Origin: Dermabacteraceae bacterium TAE3-ERU5
GTDB taxonomy: Bacteria > Actinomycetota > Actinomycetes > Actinomycetales > Dermabacteraceae
Length of the DNA stretch: 64,000 nucleotides
NCBI GenBank assembly: GCA_019218375.1
Contig: JAHUUK010000002.1
Coordinates: 62,001-126,000, forward strand
Direction: 5' to 3'
Numbering within the stretch: position 1 is the stretch's first letter; each line of letters starts with the position of its first letter. The notes below the pieces were generated by a model. That model was not told the origin of the DNA, made no database searches, and saw nothing but the letters and a program-made list of their open reading frames with translations. Shown piece by piece: positions 57,170 to 64,000 of this stretch. Made by a program: the position numbers and the translations under genes.

Positions 57170-58201
57170 GTGTCGGCAAAGGTAGTTCTAGAGGTGCTCT
57201 CAGGCTGTCTCGCGGACGCTTGCGACGAAGTCGCTGGATTGGGCGATATCACCGCCAAGGCGGATACCGAACTTTGCCTGTCTCTTCCCGGCCCGCTGGA
57301 TGCCGTTTCCCTAGCGAAACTGCGCGCGCTGCGCACCGTGGTGGCCGCCTATGTCGCAATCACCTTTCCCGTGCAGCGGCCCCGCGAACTCTTGGCGACG
57401 CAGCGGATTAATCAGCTGGCGGAAACGATAGCCACCCTACGCACCAGCAAGCCCAGGCCGCGCCCTAACTTCACCTCTTTGAGGCTTTCGGCAGCGGGCG
57501 CGGATTCTCCGGAAATGGTGCGTTTCCTGCAGGAACTGGGGGAGGCCTGCGGCCTGCCCCCGGAGGAAGAGGGGGACCTTCTGCTGCGGGTGAGACGCGC
57601 GCCGGCGGGCTGGCAGGTACTGCTGAGGATTACGCCGCGCCCGCTGGCGACGCGCCCCTGGCGCAGCGAAAACTATCCGGGAGCCCTGAACGGCACTATT
57701 GCGGCCAGCATTATGCGCCGCATGGCCGTCGGAGAAGAGAACTCGCTCCTTGATCTCACCTGCGGAACCGGCACCCTGCTGATAGAGCAGCTGCATCTGG
57801 CCGCGCCGAAACGCTGCGTCGGTATAGATCTAAACCCCGCAGCCATCCAGATTGCGCAGCTTCACCAGCGCCAGGCGAAACGCAAGGGGAGGATCGAATG
57901 GCTGTGCTCCGACTCCACCCAGATCGATATAGAGGGCGGCTTCGATCGCATCGTCTGTAATCCTCCTTGGGGCACGCTTGTCGGTGAACACGAAACGAAC
58001 GCCGATCTTTATGCCGCGCTGCTACAGAAGGCGGCCGATCTGGCCGCACCCAACGCCCTATTCGGCGTACTAAGCCACGAAGTAAAACGTACGCAGCGGG
58101 TGATTGCCGACCAAAACAGGTGGGAGCAGGTAGGGGAGCAGCGTTACTTCCAAAAGGGCCACCACCCGCGCCTGTTCAGGCTCCGGCTGCGGGGAAACTA
58201 A
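57170..58201 (+). CDS. THUMP-like RNA methyltransferase (Trm14/RlmKL-like)
   Basis: A 343-residue predicted SAM-dependent RNA methyltransferase. The N-terminal 150 residues look like a THUMP-type RNA-binding part (weak). The C-terminal Rossmann domain has LLDLTCGTGTLLIEQL as the SAM-binding motif, GIDLNPAAIQIA, and the catalytic NPPWG (IVCNPPWGTLV), typical of guanine-N2 methyltransferases. GTG 57170 follows AGGGGGA. The target (tRNA or 23S rRNA) is not determined. Divergent from the acyltransferase with a 42-base gap. Confidence 0.78.
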   Translation: MSAKVVLEVLSGCLADACDEVAGLGDITAKADTELCLSLPGPLDAVSLAKLRALRTVVAAYVAITFPVQRPRELLATQRINQLAETIATLRTSKPRPRPNFTSLRLSAAGADSPEMVRFLQELGEACGLPPEEEGDLLLRVRRAPAGWQVLLRITPRPLATRPWRSENYPGALNGTIAASIMRRMAVGEENSLLDLTCGTGTLLIEQLHLAAPKRCVGIDLNPAAIQIAQLHQRQAKRKGRIEWLCSDSTQIDIEGGFDRIVCNPPWGTLVGEHETNADLYAALLQKAADLAAPNALFGVLSHEVKRTQRVIADQNRWEQVGEQRYFQKGHHPRLFRLRLRGN

Positions 58202-58219
58202 CGCGAGGCGCTTTGGCCC

Positions 58220-58804
58220 TTACACGCTAGTTTCCACCTTTACCAGGGCTACCTCTCGTCTGCCGAACACCCAAAGCAGCAGTTCGGAGGGGAGGCCGTA
58301 GACGCGAACCGTGCCTTCCCCCTCACCGGGAATACGGATGCCGCCGTGCCTTCCCGCCACAAGAATCGTCTCCGCGCTTTCCCGGAGTCGAAGCCTGGCT
58401 ATTGCACCGAGCGGCCGCATCAGCTGCGCCTCCTGCAAAGCGTTTAGTTCGCGTCTTTGCCACCCCGTTTTAGCTCGGCGCACGTCCTCGTGGTGCACGA
58501 AGTATTCGGCCGTGTTGATGAACGAATCCAGGCAGGAAAAGAAAGGGATTGTGCCGTGGCGGAAAGCATCCACCTGTTCTTGCCAGCTTCTGCTTCGCCA
58601 GCGGCGCAGGGCGCTAGCCGCTCCCGGCAGCCGTTCTCCGAGCAGCAGATACGGTTTTCTTTCGCGCAGATACAGGTGTTCCAGTAGATCCGCGGTGTCC
58701 CATCCCGTGCAGAGCGTGGGATGTTGCGGACCGACCTGCTGCAGGGCATCGGCCAGCGCGTAACGCTCGCTCCTGGCCAGGGTTTCATGCCGCAGTGGTC
58801 TCAT
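58220..58804 (-). CDS. TIGR03085-family protein (maleylpyruvate isomerase-like fold)
   Basis: A 194-residue actinobacterial protein of the mycothiol-dependent maleylpyruvate isomerase/DinB-like fold. The family pattern is seen in LCTGWDTADLLEHLYLRE (metal-binding His at the start of helix 2) and FVHHEDVRRA near residue 103, and the C-terminal GLPSELLLWVFGR. The enzymatic role is unknown. ATG 58804 has TAGCAT exactly six bases upstream. It converges on the methyltransferase gene. Confidence 0.82.
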   Translation of the reverse strand: MRPLRHETLARSERYALADALQQVGPQHPTLCTGWDTADLLEHLYLRERKPYLLLGERLPGAASALRRWRSRSWQEQVDAFRHGTIPFFSCLDSFINTAEYFVHHEDVRRAKTGWQRRELNALQEAQLMRPLGAIARLRLRESAETILVAGRHGGIRIPGEGEGTVRVYGLPSELLLWVFGRREVALVKVETSV

Positions 58805-58816
58805 AGCGCAATGCTA
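58805..58816 (-). promoter_or_regulatory. Predicted leaderless promoter -10 of the TIGR03085 gene
   Basis: On the minus strand TAGCAT (58816-58811), six bases (TGCGCT), then ATG 58804. Confidence 0.5.
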
Positions 58817-58839
58817 GGGCCGACGCTGCGGGACCTTCG

Positions 58840-59865
58840 TTAAAGCCATTTCTTATATTTAAAGATCAGATACAGCCCGAGGGAGAGCGCCAGCATCAGC
58901 ATCAGCGACATCGGGTAACCGTAGCGCCAATGCAGTTCCGGCATGTCCACAAAGTTCATGCCGTAGATCGATCCTATGAGCGAGGGCGTAAACAAAATCG
59001 CAGCCCAGGAGGATATTTTCTTCGCAGCCTCGGCCTGGTCAAGAGATGCCTCGGTCATGCGTTTCATCTCTTCGTTCTGCTGCTCCGATACGAGGGCGGA
59101 ATGCACGGTGAGCGCGTTTTGTAGTGAGGTGCGTTGGTTTTCCGCTCGTTCCACGATCCGAATGGCGTGGTCTTGCACGTCCCGGATAAGTCTGTTTAGT
59201 TCGACGTCAAGACTGTACTTCTGGGCGCCGCGCAAGAGGGCGTCACACATCGGCACTATGGGGCGCGCCGCGCGCAGCACGTTGGTGATCTCTCCCGATA
59301 GCTCATAGATTCGCTGGGCCACGCCGGGGGCGCGCGCGAATAGTTCGACCTCGATTTCGTCTATGTCGTTTTCGAGGCCGTTTGTTACGGGCAGGTAGCC
59401 GTCCACCACGACATCCATTAGCGCCCAGAGCATGGTTTGTGGGCCGCTCAGGAGGCCGGATTCGGGGGAGAGTTCCCTGGGCAGGCGGTCGAGCCTTCTG
59501 AACCAGGGATAGTAAGTGTTACGTGAGACGGTGATGAAGAAGTTTTTCCCGACGAAAACGTCGATCTCACCGACCGTCACTTCTTCGGCGGCGTCGTTGT
59601 ACGCGGTGGGGCGTAGCACGCAAAAAAGCGTTTCCCCGTAGCGTTCCAGCTTCGGGCGCTGGTGGCCTTCGCGAGCGTCCTCGATGGCCAGTTCGTGCAG
59701 GTCGAACGCTTCGGCGAGCTCCGCCAATTCGGCATCATCCGGGTCCGTTAGGTGCAGAACGGCCGTCTTGCCCGGCTCCGTGAGCAGACTGCGAGCCTGC
59801 GAGAAACTGTCGCACGCAACGCCGCTGCCGTCGGGATTCATTACTCGGTTCAGGACTGTGCTCAC
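58840..59865 (-). CDS. corA: CorA-family magnesium/cobalt transporter
   Basis: Pentameric divalent-cation channel. The long cytosolic domain includes VFVGKNFFITVSR and helical segments, then two membrane helices at the C-terminus joined by the signature YGMNFVDMPELHW; the last residues are basic (KYKKWL). Start: GTG 59865 gives 341 residues and has TACCCT six bases upstream. A frame reaching GTG 59937 would add 24 basic residues, and I consider it unlikely. With a leaderless start there is no room for a magnesium riboswitch. Confidence 0.9.
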   Translation of the reverse strand: MSTVLNRVMNPDGSGVACDSFSQARSLLTEPGKTAVLHLTDPDDAELAELAEAFDLHELAIEDAREGHQRPKLERYGETLFCVLRPTAYNDAAEEVTVGEIDVFVGKNFFITVSRNTYYPWFRRLDRLPRELSPESGLLSGPQTMLWALMDVVVDGYLPVTNGLENDIDEIEVELFARAPGVAQRIYELSGEITNVLRAARPIVPMCDALLRGAQKYSLDVELNRLIRDVQDHAIRIVERAENQRTSLQNALTVHSALVSEQQNEEMKRMTEASLDQAEAAKKISSWAAILFTPSLIGSIYGMNFVDMPELHWRYGYPMSLMLMLALSLGLYLIFKYKKWL

Positions 59866-59877
59866 CACACCAGGGTA
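59866..59877 (-). promoter_or_regulatory. Predicted leaderless promoter -10 of corA
   Basis: On the minus strand TACCCT (59877-59872), six bases (GGTGTG), then GTG 59865. Confidence 0.45.
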
Positions 59878-60309
59878 GAGGGTTGCTGCGGCACAGGCAC
59901 GCCGTATTAAGCGAGAGCGGCCCCTCCACACACTCACTTTACATAACGTACATTATCGGCGCCATGCGTGAGGGTGGATGCGTCCGAGTGGGCGCACAAA
60001 TAATAAACACCTGAAAGAAGTCTGAGAATATTCCGAGAATATGCCGAAAGAGTTTCCGGGGTTCCACTCAAAGAATGGCACGTATTAGCTAATAACCCTA
60101 CGTCACCACACGGTTTACGCGCCCTAAAAGTCTCCCAGACCTGCACTTTTACCGGAAGTCAGCAGGGTTCTTCCAGGCAATTTACAGACTGCGTGTGACA
60201 TCCGATAAAAGGCTGTTTTGTTACGGAGTTTTTGCGGATTCCAAACGTATATTTGCGAATACATAACTGTGTGAACGTAACCGCTCACGCAAGTACCGAA
60301 GGGAACTCT
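59878..60309. other. Non-coding region between corA and the first Tat-signal gene
   Basis: About 430 bases without a gene, more AT-rich than average. It holds a tandem 11-bp repeat at 60024-60045, TGTGTGAAC at 60268-60276 (reverse complement of the GTTCACACA repeats at 46.4 kb), and TATATT near 60248 that could be a -10 without a clear -35. GAAGGGA at 60298-60304 is the ribosome-binding site of the next gene. No hairpin followed by a T-run was seen. Confidence 0.5.
60024..60045. repeat. Tandem 11-bp repeat
   Basis: GAGAATATTCC followed directly by GAGAATATGCC (10 of 11 bases identical). The first unit contains the palindrome GAATATTC. It lies about 265 bases before the Tat-signal gene. Confidence 0.5.
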
Positions 60310-61071
60310 ATGACCACTCCTGTAAGCCGTAGGACCGTAGCTAAGGGTGCCGCCTGGGCTATTCCTGCATCCGTTATAGCCGCAAGCGCTCCCGCATACG
60401 CGGTATCGCCCTCCAACACCCCTGTGGGTGTCATCTGTCGGCTCTTTTTTGGTGACGGTGGCGTCAATGCTCAGCGCACCGCTTTGCATCTTGGCCTGAA
60501 GTCCGATTCGGATACCGTTCCCGCGGGGACTGTTGTCAAATGGACCATCACGAGCCCGTCTGGAAGCCTCCAGGTTCCGCAGCTCAATAACAGTAGCGGT
60601 TCCACTGGGGCCTGGACTATGAGTTACGAAGATGGCCTGTCCACGGGAGACACTGCTTCTTCGATCACCGTCGTCCTCACCGTGAACCAGGAAGTTAAGC
60701 TTTCCGAAATCTCCTGCGTTACTACCATGCTCTGGAGCGACTCCCCTTCGGATCCTAATGTAAGGCCGGGGACTCAGATTAATGTGAGCACCTCCAGCAA
60801 GGGCGGAACCGCTGGCCTTTCGTTCAAGGTTCCCACTCGAAAGGGTACTCGAAATACTACGCCCACCACTTTCCTTGACAAGAAGGGGCAGCAGACCACT
60901 TATCCTCCGGTTCGCTACTCCGCAGTCGGTGGACAGACAGGAAACCAGAGCTCTCAGGGCTTCAACTGCGGACCTGGCGGAAACAATACCTCCACCGTTT
61001 ACCCTGGCGGTATATGCAAGAACCTAAGGTTCAGGAACGGGCAAGAAGAACTGCCTGAATTCGCTGGCTGA
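60310..61071 (+). CDS. Tat-exported protein of unknown function (first of convergent pair)
   Basis: A 253-residue secreted protein. The N-terminus has a twin-arginine signal, SRRTVAKGAAW, then a short hydrophobic stretch and APAYA, where cleavage is likely near residue 31. The mature part is rich in Ser, Thr and Gly with beta-sheet character (LTVNQEVKLSEI, TVVKWTIT) and four cysteines (in VICRLFF, EISCVTT, GFNCGPGG and GICKN). I recognise no domain. GAAGGGA at 60298-60304 supports ATG 60310. It faces another protein with the same type of signal at 61.2-62.0 kb. Confidence 0.8.
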   Translation: MTTPVSRRTVAKGAAWAIPASVIAASAPAYAVSPSNTPVGVICRLFFGDGGVNAQRTALHLGLKSDSDTVPAGTVVKWTITSPSGSLQVPQLNNSSGSTGAWTMSYEDGLSTGDTASSITVVLTVNQEVKLSEISCVTTMLWSDSPSDPNVRPGTQINVSTSSKGGTAGLSFKVPTRKGTRNTTPTTFLDKKGQQTTYPPVRYSAVGGQTGNQSSQGFNCGPGGNNTSTVYPGGICKNLRFRNGQEELPEFAG

Positions 61072-61087
61072 TATATTTTTCGCAAAA

Positions 61088-61125
61088 AATGGGCGGTCCC
61101 TTACTTTTGGGACCGCCCATTTGTT
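61088..61125. terminator. Terminator after the first Tat-signal gene
   Basis: AATGGGCGGTCCC pairs perfectly with GGGACCGCCCATT around TTACTTTT. A-rich bases precede and TTGTTAG follows. Confidence 0.9.
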
Positions 61126-61164
61126 AGTGGAAGATTTGGAAGAGAAAACCTCCGCCTTCCAAGT

Positions 61165-61206
61165 TACCCCTTCCAGGGAGAGAGAAGGTGCTCCCTGGAA
61201 GGGGTA
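61165..61206. terminator. Terminator between the convergent Tat-signal genes
   Basis: TACCCCTTCCAGGGAG and CTCCCTGGAAGGGGTA are a perfect 16-bp inverted repeat with a 10-base loop, just past the stop of the minus-strand gene. Confidence 0.8.
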
Positions 61207-61224
61207 GAAATGTTTGCCCTCAGA

Positions 61225-62007
61225 TCAGCAATGGTAGCCGTAGTCGGCAGGGGGCAATACCGACCGGCCGCGCCGACGCGGCAGCTTGTCTGACGAAGGA
61301 AGCAGGCCGCGACGGAAGGTTACGCAACGCTTAAAGTTGCGGTGCTGCTGCTTGCCGCCCCGCTTGTACGTGACATCGACGTCGCGCTCCATGCAGTTCA
61401 TGATGTCGGTAGCGCACGTGTAGCTGCTCCTGTTTTGGAACGGGGCGTACCAGCCGATGTTGCCCACCAGGTAGAGGCGGCTTCCTACCAGGCGGGTTTC
61501 GCCTGTGAAGAGCATTTCGTAGAGGGCGAAGCTCCTCCCCTGCCGATCGGTCTTCCGGCCCGCATAGGTCGGCTTGGACCAGCCGTAGTTGCGGCCATAC
61601 CTTTCGTAGGGGAACCATTCGAGTGGATGCGTCTGCACATCGTCATCCTTAACCCAGAAGGTCAGCTTGGCGTTTTCGATGCGGGTTTCCGAATTCGCAT
61701 CATCCACCCACAGACCGTTATCGTTTTCGCTGTTCGGGTAGTAACGAGTCGCCTCCGGCGAGGTGATACGCAGGGTGCCGCTCTCGATGCAGCCGTAGCT
61801 ATTCGTGCGCACCTGGTCCCAGTTCATGTAGACCCAACCGTTGATGCTCAGGTTCTTATCTGGATCCGTGGAAGAAGCCAGCGCGGGAGCCTGCGATGCA
61901 AGCACCATGGCGGGAGCGGCCCAGGCCGCCCCTTTTGCGATGCTGCGCCTGCTTAGCTTTGCCTCGTTTGCGGAACTATCCGGTGTAGAGCTATCCGGGG
62001 AAACCAT
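61225..62007 (-). CDS. Tat-exported protein of unknown function (second of convergent pair)
   Basis: A 260-residue secreted protein. A polar N-terminus precedes SRRSIAKGAAWAAPAMVLA and the cleavage region APALAS, near-identical in layout to the convergent neighbour's signal. The mature part is aromatic and charged (WVYMNWDQV, WFPYERYGRNYGWSKP), with cysteines in YGCIES, YTCATD, MNCMER, RCVTF and at the last residue (YGYHC). The tail is very basic (KLPRRRGRS). No known domain is recognised. AAGGAG lies eight bases before ATG 62007. Regulation may involve the GTTAG repeats upstream. Confidence 0.8.
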   Translation of the reverse strand: MVSPDSSTPDSSANEAKLSRRSIAKGAAWAAPAMVLASQAPALASSTDPDKNLSINGWVYMNWDQVRTNSYGCIESGTLRITSPEATRYYPNSENDNGLWVDDANSETRIENAKLTFWVKDDDVQTHPLEWFPYERYGRNYGWSKPTYAGRKTDRQGRSFALYEMLFTGETRLVGSRLYLVGNIGWYAPFQNRSSYTCATDIMNCMERDVDVTYKRGGKQQHRNFKRCVTFRRGLLPSSDKLPRRRGRSVLPPADYGYHC

Positions 62008-62043
62008 TACACAACTCCTTTCCTATCGGCCCCCATGGCCGTA

Positions 62044-62097
62044 GTTAGTTAGGAAGGTAGTAGTGTTAGTTGGTTGTTAGCTGAAAGTTAGCAGAAA
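62044..62097. repeat. GTTAG repeats, three in exact 11-bp phase
   Basis: GTTAG occurs at 62044, 62048, 62065, 62076 and 62087. The last three form 11-bp units: GTTAGTTGGTT, GTTAGCTGAAA and GTTAGCAGAAA. They lie 37-90 bases upstream of the second Tat-signal gene, between its start codon and a TTGACG on the minus strand. Confidence 0.55.
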
Positions 62098-62146
62098 GAT
62101 GGCCCACCTGCGTCAAAATGCTGTATTAATTGCGGCTAACCCTTGG

Positions 62147-63466
62147 CTAACCTTTAGGTTCAATCCTGCCAAAACGTCCCACCAGAATAAACATTGTGAC
62201 GCTCACCATAGCTCCGCCGCACATGACAAGCGCCATCGGCAGCGAGGACTGATTACCGGCCACGCCCACCAGCGGAGAAGCGAACGAGGCCGAGAACGAG
62301 AACCCGAGGCCAAGCAGGGCCGATGCCGTGCCTGCGACGTCCCTAGCGCGAGAGGACGCGAGCGCCGCACCATTACCGAAGATGAAGCCCTGCGCCGGAA
62401 CTGCCAGCAGGAAACCGGGGAGCACGAACCAGGCGGAGGTGCCGTTAAACGCCCCCACCAGCAGGAGAAGCGAGCCCGCGCTAGACATGGTTAGTCCGAT
62501 CCTGATTAGGGAGCGCGGAGGAACGCTGCGGTTAAGGCGTGCAGACAGCAGCGACATAGACATCAGCCCCATCGCATAGCAGGCGAAGATCAGCGAATAG
62601 GCGCTCGCGCTGAAACCAAGCATGTCCTGTACGACGAACGATGACGCGGATACGTAGGCCATCAGCGTCATCGCGGAAAAAGCATTAACCAGCAGATAAC
62701 CGAGGTAGTCGCGCCGTCCAAAAAGGATGCGGCAGTTCTTCAGGAACGTGTGCATCCCTCCCCCGTGTCGCCTTTCTGGCGGCAGGGACTCCGGGATAAG
62801 GAAAATAATTCCTATCAGGCTGATCAGGCTCATGGCAACGCTGACGTAGAAGACGTTTCGCCAGTAACTGAACTCGATGATTATGCCGCCGACTATGGGC
62901 GCGATTATCGGAGCGATACCGTTCACGCCCTGCATGATGTTCATGAGCCGGAAAAGCTCCGGCCCCTCGGTCATGTCGATAAGCACCGCCCGGCCGAGCA
63001 CCATGCCGAATCCTCCCCCGATCCCCTGCAACATGCGGAACCAGAGCAGGGCGGTGATGTTGGGAGAGAACGCGCAGCCGAGGGAGGCGAGCAGGCAGAC
63101 GAGTATGCCCGTCAGCAGCGGCTTACGCCTGCCGAAACGGTCAGATAGCGGACCGGCCACGATCTGGCCGACGGCAGTGCCGATAAAGAAAGAGGTCAGG
63201 GTGAACTGCAGCAGGGACTGGGTGGTGTTTAGTTCTTCCTTGGCCACCGGGAAGGCCGGTATATAGGTATCGATTGCGAACGGCGCTACGGCAGATAGCG
63301 TGGTTAGCACTGCGATCATCAGCGCGGTGATCCGCTTTTGGTTTTGTTTGCGCTGCGCCCTATCCGGGTGGCACTGTACGGTGCCGTCCGCCACCACCGG
63401 GATGCCGCCGGTTGCTGTGGGAACGTCTGGAACTTCCTGCGGCAGGTTTTTCCCGGCCTGGGACAT
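62147..63466 (-). CDS. MFS exporter, Bcr/CflA drug-resistance subfamily
   Basis: A 439-residue major facilitator with 12 predicted helices. Bcr/CflA hallmarks are VAPFAIDTYIPAFP in helix 1, the loop DRFGRRKPLLTG after helix 2, and MLQGIGGGFGMVLGRAVLIDM in helices 4-5. A 45-residue polar N-terminal extension precedes helix 1. ATG 63466 is chosen because GAGGAG lies about 7 bases upstream. The substrate is unknown; family members export bicyclomycin, chloramphenicol or similar compounds. Divergent from an MMPL transporter gene. Confidence 0.9.
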   Translation of the reverse strand: MSQAGKNLPQEVPDVPTATGGIPVVADGTVQCHPDRAQRKQNQKRITALMIAVLTTLSAVAPFAIDTYIPAFPVAKEELNTTQSLLQFTLTSFFIGTAVGQIVAGPLSDRFGRRKPLLTGILVCLLASLGCAFSPNITALLWFRMLQGIGGGFGMVLGRAVLIDMTEGPELFRLMNIMQGVNGIAPIIAPIVGGIIIEFSYWRNVFYVSVAMSLISLIGIIFLIPESLPPERRHGGGMHTFLKNCRILFGRRDYLGYLLVNAFSAMTLMAYVSASSFVVQDMLGFSASAYSLIFACYAMGLMSMSLLSARLNRSVPPRSLIRIGLTMSSAGSLLLLVGAFNGTSAWFVLPGFLLAVPAQGFIFGNGAALASSRARDVAGTASALLGLGFSFSASFASPLVGVAGNQSSLPMALVMCGGAMVSVTMFILVGRFGRIEPKG

Positions 63467-63629
63467 ACCTCTCCTCATGCTTAAACGCTGCTGGTGCGGG
63501 CACTAATACTGCACGATCCTACGCCTGTCGGAGCTTTTGCCGGGGTGCTTTACGCCTCTTTCACACCTGCCGTTTTGGAGCCGGCGTTGTTACCCTTGGG
63601 GAAATAGTTAGCGCGTGATCGGAGCATTG

Positions 63630-64000
63630 ATGTCCTCCCTGCTATTTCGCCTTGGTCGGTGGTGCGCCCGTCACGGTGGTGCGACACTGGCCGCCTGGGG
63701 CTGCGTCATCCTGCTCCTTGCGGGAAGCGTGTTCCTGTTGGGCGGGAAGCTCGCTAACGACTACACGATTCCCGGCACCGAAGCGCAGCAGGGAATAGAC
63801 ACCCTGGCCACCCGGTTACCCGAAATGGCGGGAGCCAGCGGGGAACTTCTCTTCACCTCCGGCGACGGCCCGGTAAGCGCGGATCGGGCGCAGATCGAAT
63901 CCGCCCTGGAAAAGGTTAGGGCGCTGCCCGACGTTGCCGCCGTCAGCGATCCCTTCGGAGAAGGCGCACCTATCAGCAAAAGCGGTAGCTCGGCGCTCGC
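63630..64000 (+). CDS. MMPL-family transporter, N-terminal part (3' end outside window)
   Basis: The first 123 codons of an RND/MMPL-type membrane protein. The N-terminus SSLLFRLGRWCARH is the usual MMPL opening, followed by the first helix (AAWGCVILLLAGSVFLLGG) and the start of the extracytoplasmic loop with DYTIPGTEAQQGID. ATG 63630 has GGAG at 63621-63624. A GTG at 63615 with AATAGT six bases upstream is an alternative. Family members export lipids or drugs; substrate unknown. The frame remains open to the window end. Confidence 0.85.
   Translation, partial: MSSLLFRLGRWCARHGGATLAAWGCVILLLAGSVFLLGGKLANDYTIPGTEAQQGIDTLATRLPEMAGASGELLFTSGDGPVSADRAQIESALEKVRALPDVAAVSDPFGEGAPISKSGSSAL

Noticed and set aside
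59866-59937. Possible magnesium riboswitch or longer N-terminus of CorA
   Set aside because: The -10 hexamer sits six bases before GTG 59865, so there is no room for a leader; the extra 24 codons are basic and unlike CorA.

Overview
The window is a dense, high-GC stretch of bacterial chromosome. Genes are closely packed, GTG and TTG starts are frequent, and start/stop overlaps are common. The gene content is actinobacterial: a fused cytidylate kinase-Der GTPase, OpcA next to glucose-6-phosphate dehydrogenase, the RapZ-YvcK-WhiA cluster downstream of uvrABC, the GarA/FtsR-like cluster with two DUF881 proteins and Sbp, an ANTAR response regulator beside pyruvate kinase, and small families such as HGxxPAAW and TIGR03085. 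Several reduced or fused arrangements (AroK-AroB fusion, missing trp genes, missing scpAB, OpcA-Pgl fusion) suggest a host-associated Actinomycetaceae-like organism. That placement is inference; there is no rRNA in the window to test it.

Layout. 1-5.6 kb: end of gmk, then rpoZ, coaBC, metK, hisI, two membrane proteins normally found in trp operons, and lgt. 5.7-13.1 kb: pyk, tRNA-Leu(CAA), ANTAR response regulator, thioesterase, polA, rpsA. 13.3-19.6 kb: aroC and the aroK-aroB fusion, a TRIC-like channel, coaE, uvrB. 19.6-28.0 kb: metallo-hydrolase, uvrA, uvrC, rapZ, yvcK, whiA. 28.2-37.2 kb: central carbon metabolism (gap-pgk-tpiA, secG, then opcA-pgl, zwf and tkt on the minus strand). 37.4-43.9 kb: ctaB, xerD, parA, rluB, cmk-der, a phosphoribosyltransferase. 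43.9-48.8 kb: a more accessory stretch with a NUDIX hydrolase, a WXG-like/hydrolase protein, tRNA-Pro(GGG), a low-GC orphan gene, a DinB-like protein and a siderophore-interacting protein. 48.8-54.5 kb: DUF255 protein, DUF881-Sbp-DUF881, GarA-like FHA protein, two MerR regulators. 54.6-64 kb: a ParA ATPase, a glycan-synthesis pair, a THUMP-like methyltransferase, TIGR03085 protein, CorA, a convergent pair of Tat-signal proteins, an MFS exporter and the start of an MMPL transporter.

How the genes work together. The core is housekeeping: nucleotide, coenzyme A and S-adenosylmethionine supply, lower glycolysis, the oxidative pentose phosphate branch, shikimate synthesis, nucleotide excision repair and chromosome dimer resolution. 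The cluster around 50.6-54.5 kb probably links envelope growth, division and serine/threonine-kinase control of glutamate metabolism, as its homologues do in other actinobacteria.

The strongest non-gene pattern is a recurrent promoter layout. At twelve genes a hexamer xAxxxT (TAxxxT in eleven) lies exactly six bases before the start codon, which predicts leaderless transcripts. This also helps fix several start codons. The least explained parts are the two convergent Tat-exported proteins (60.3-62.0 kb), each preceded by 11-bp-phased repeats, and the low-GC orphan gene next to tRNA-Pro.
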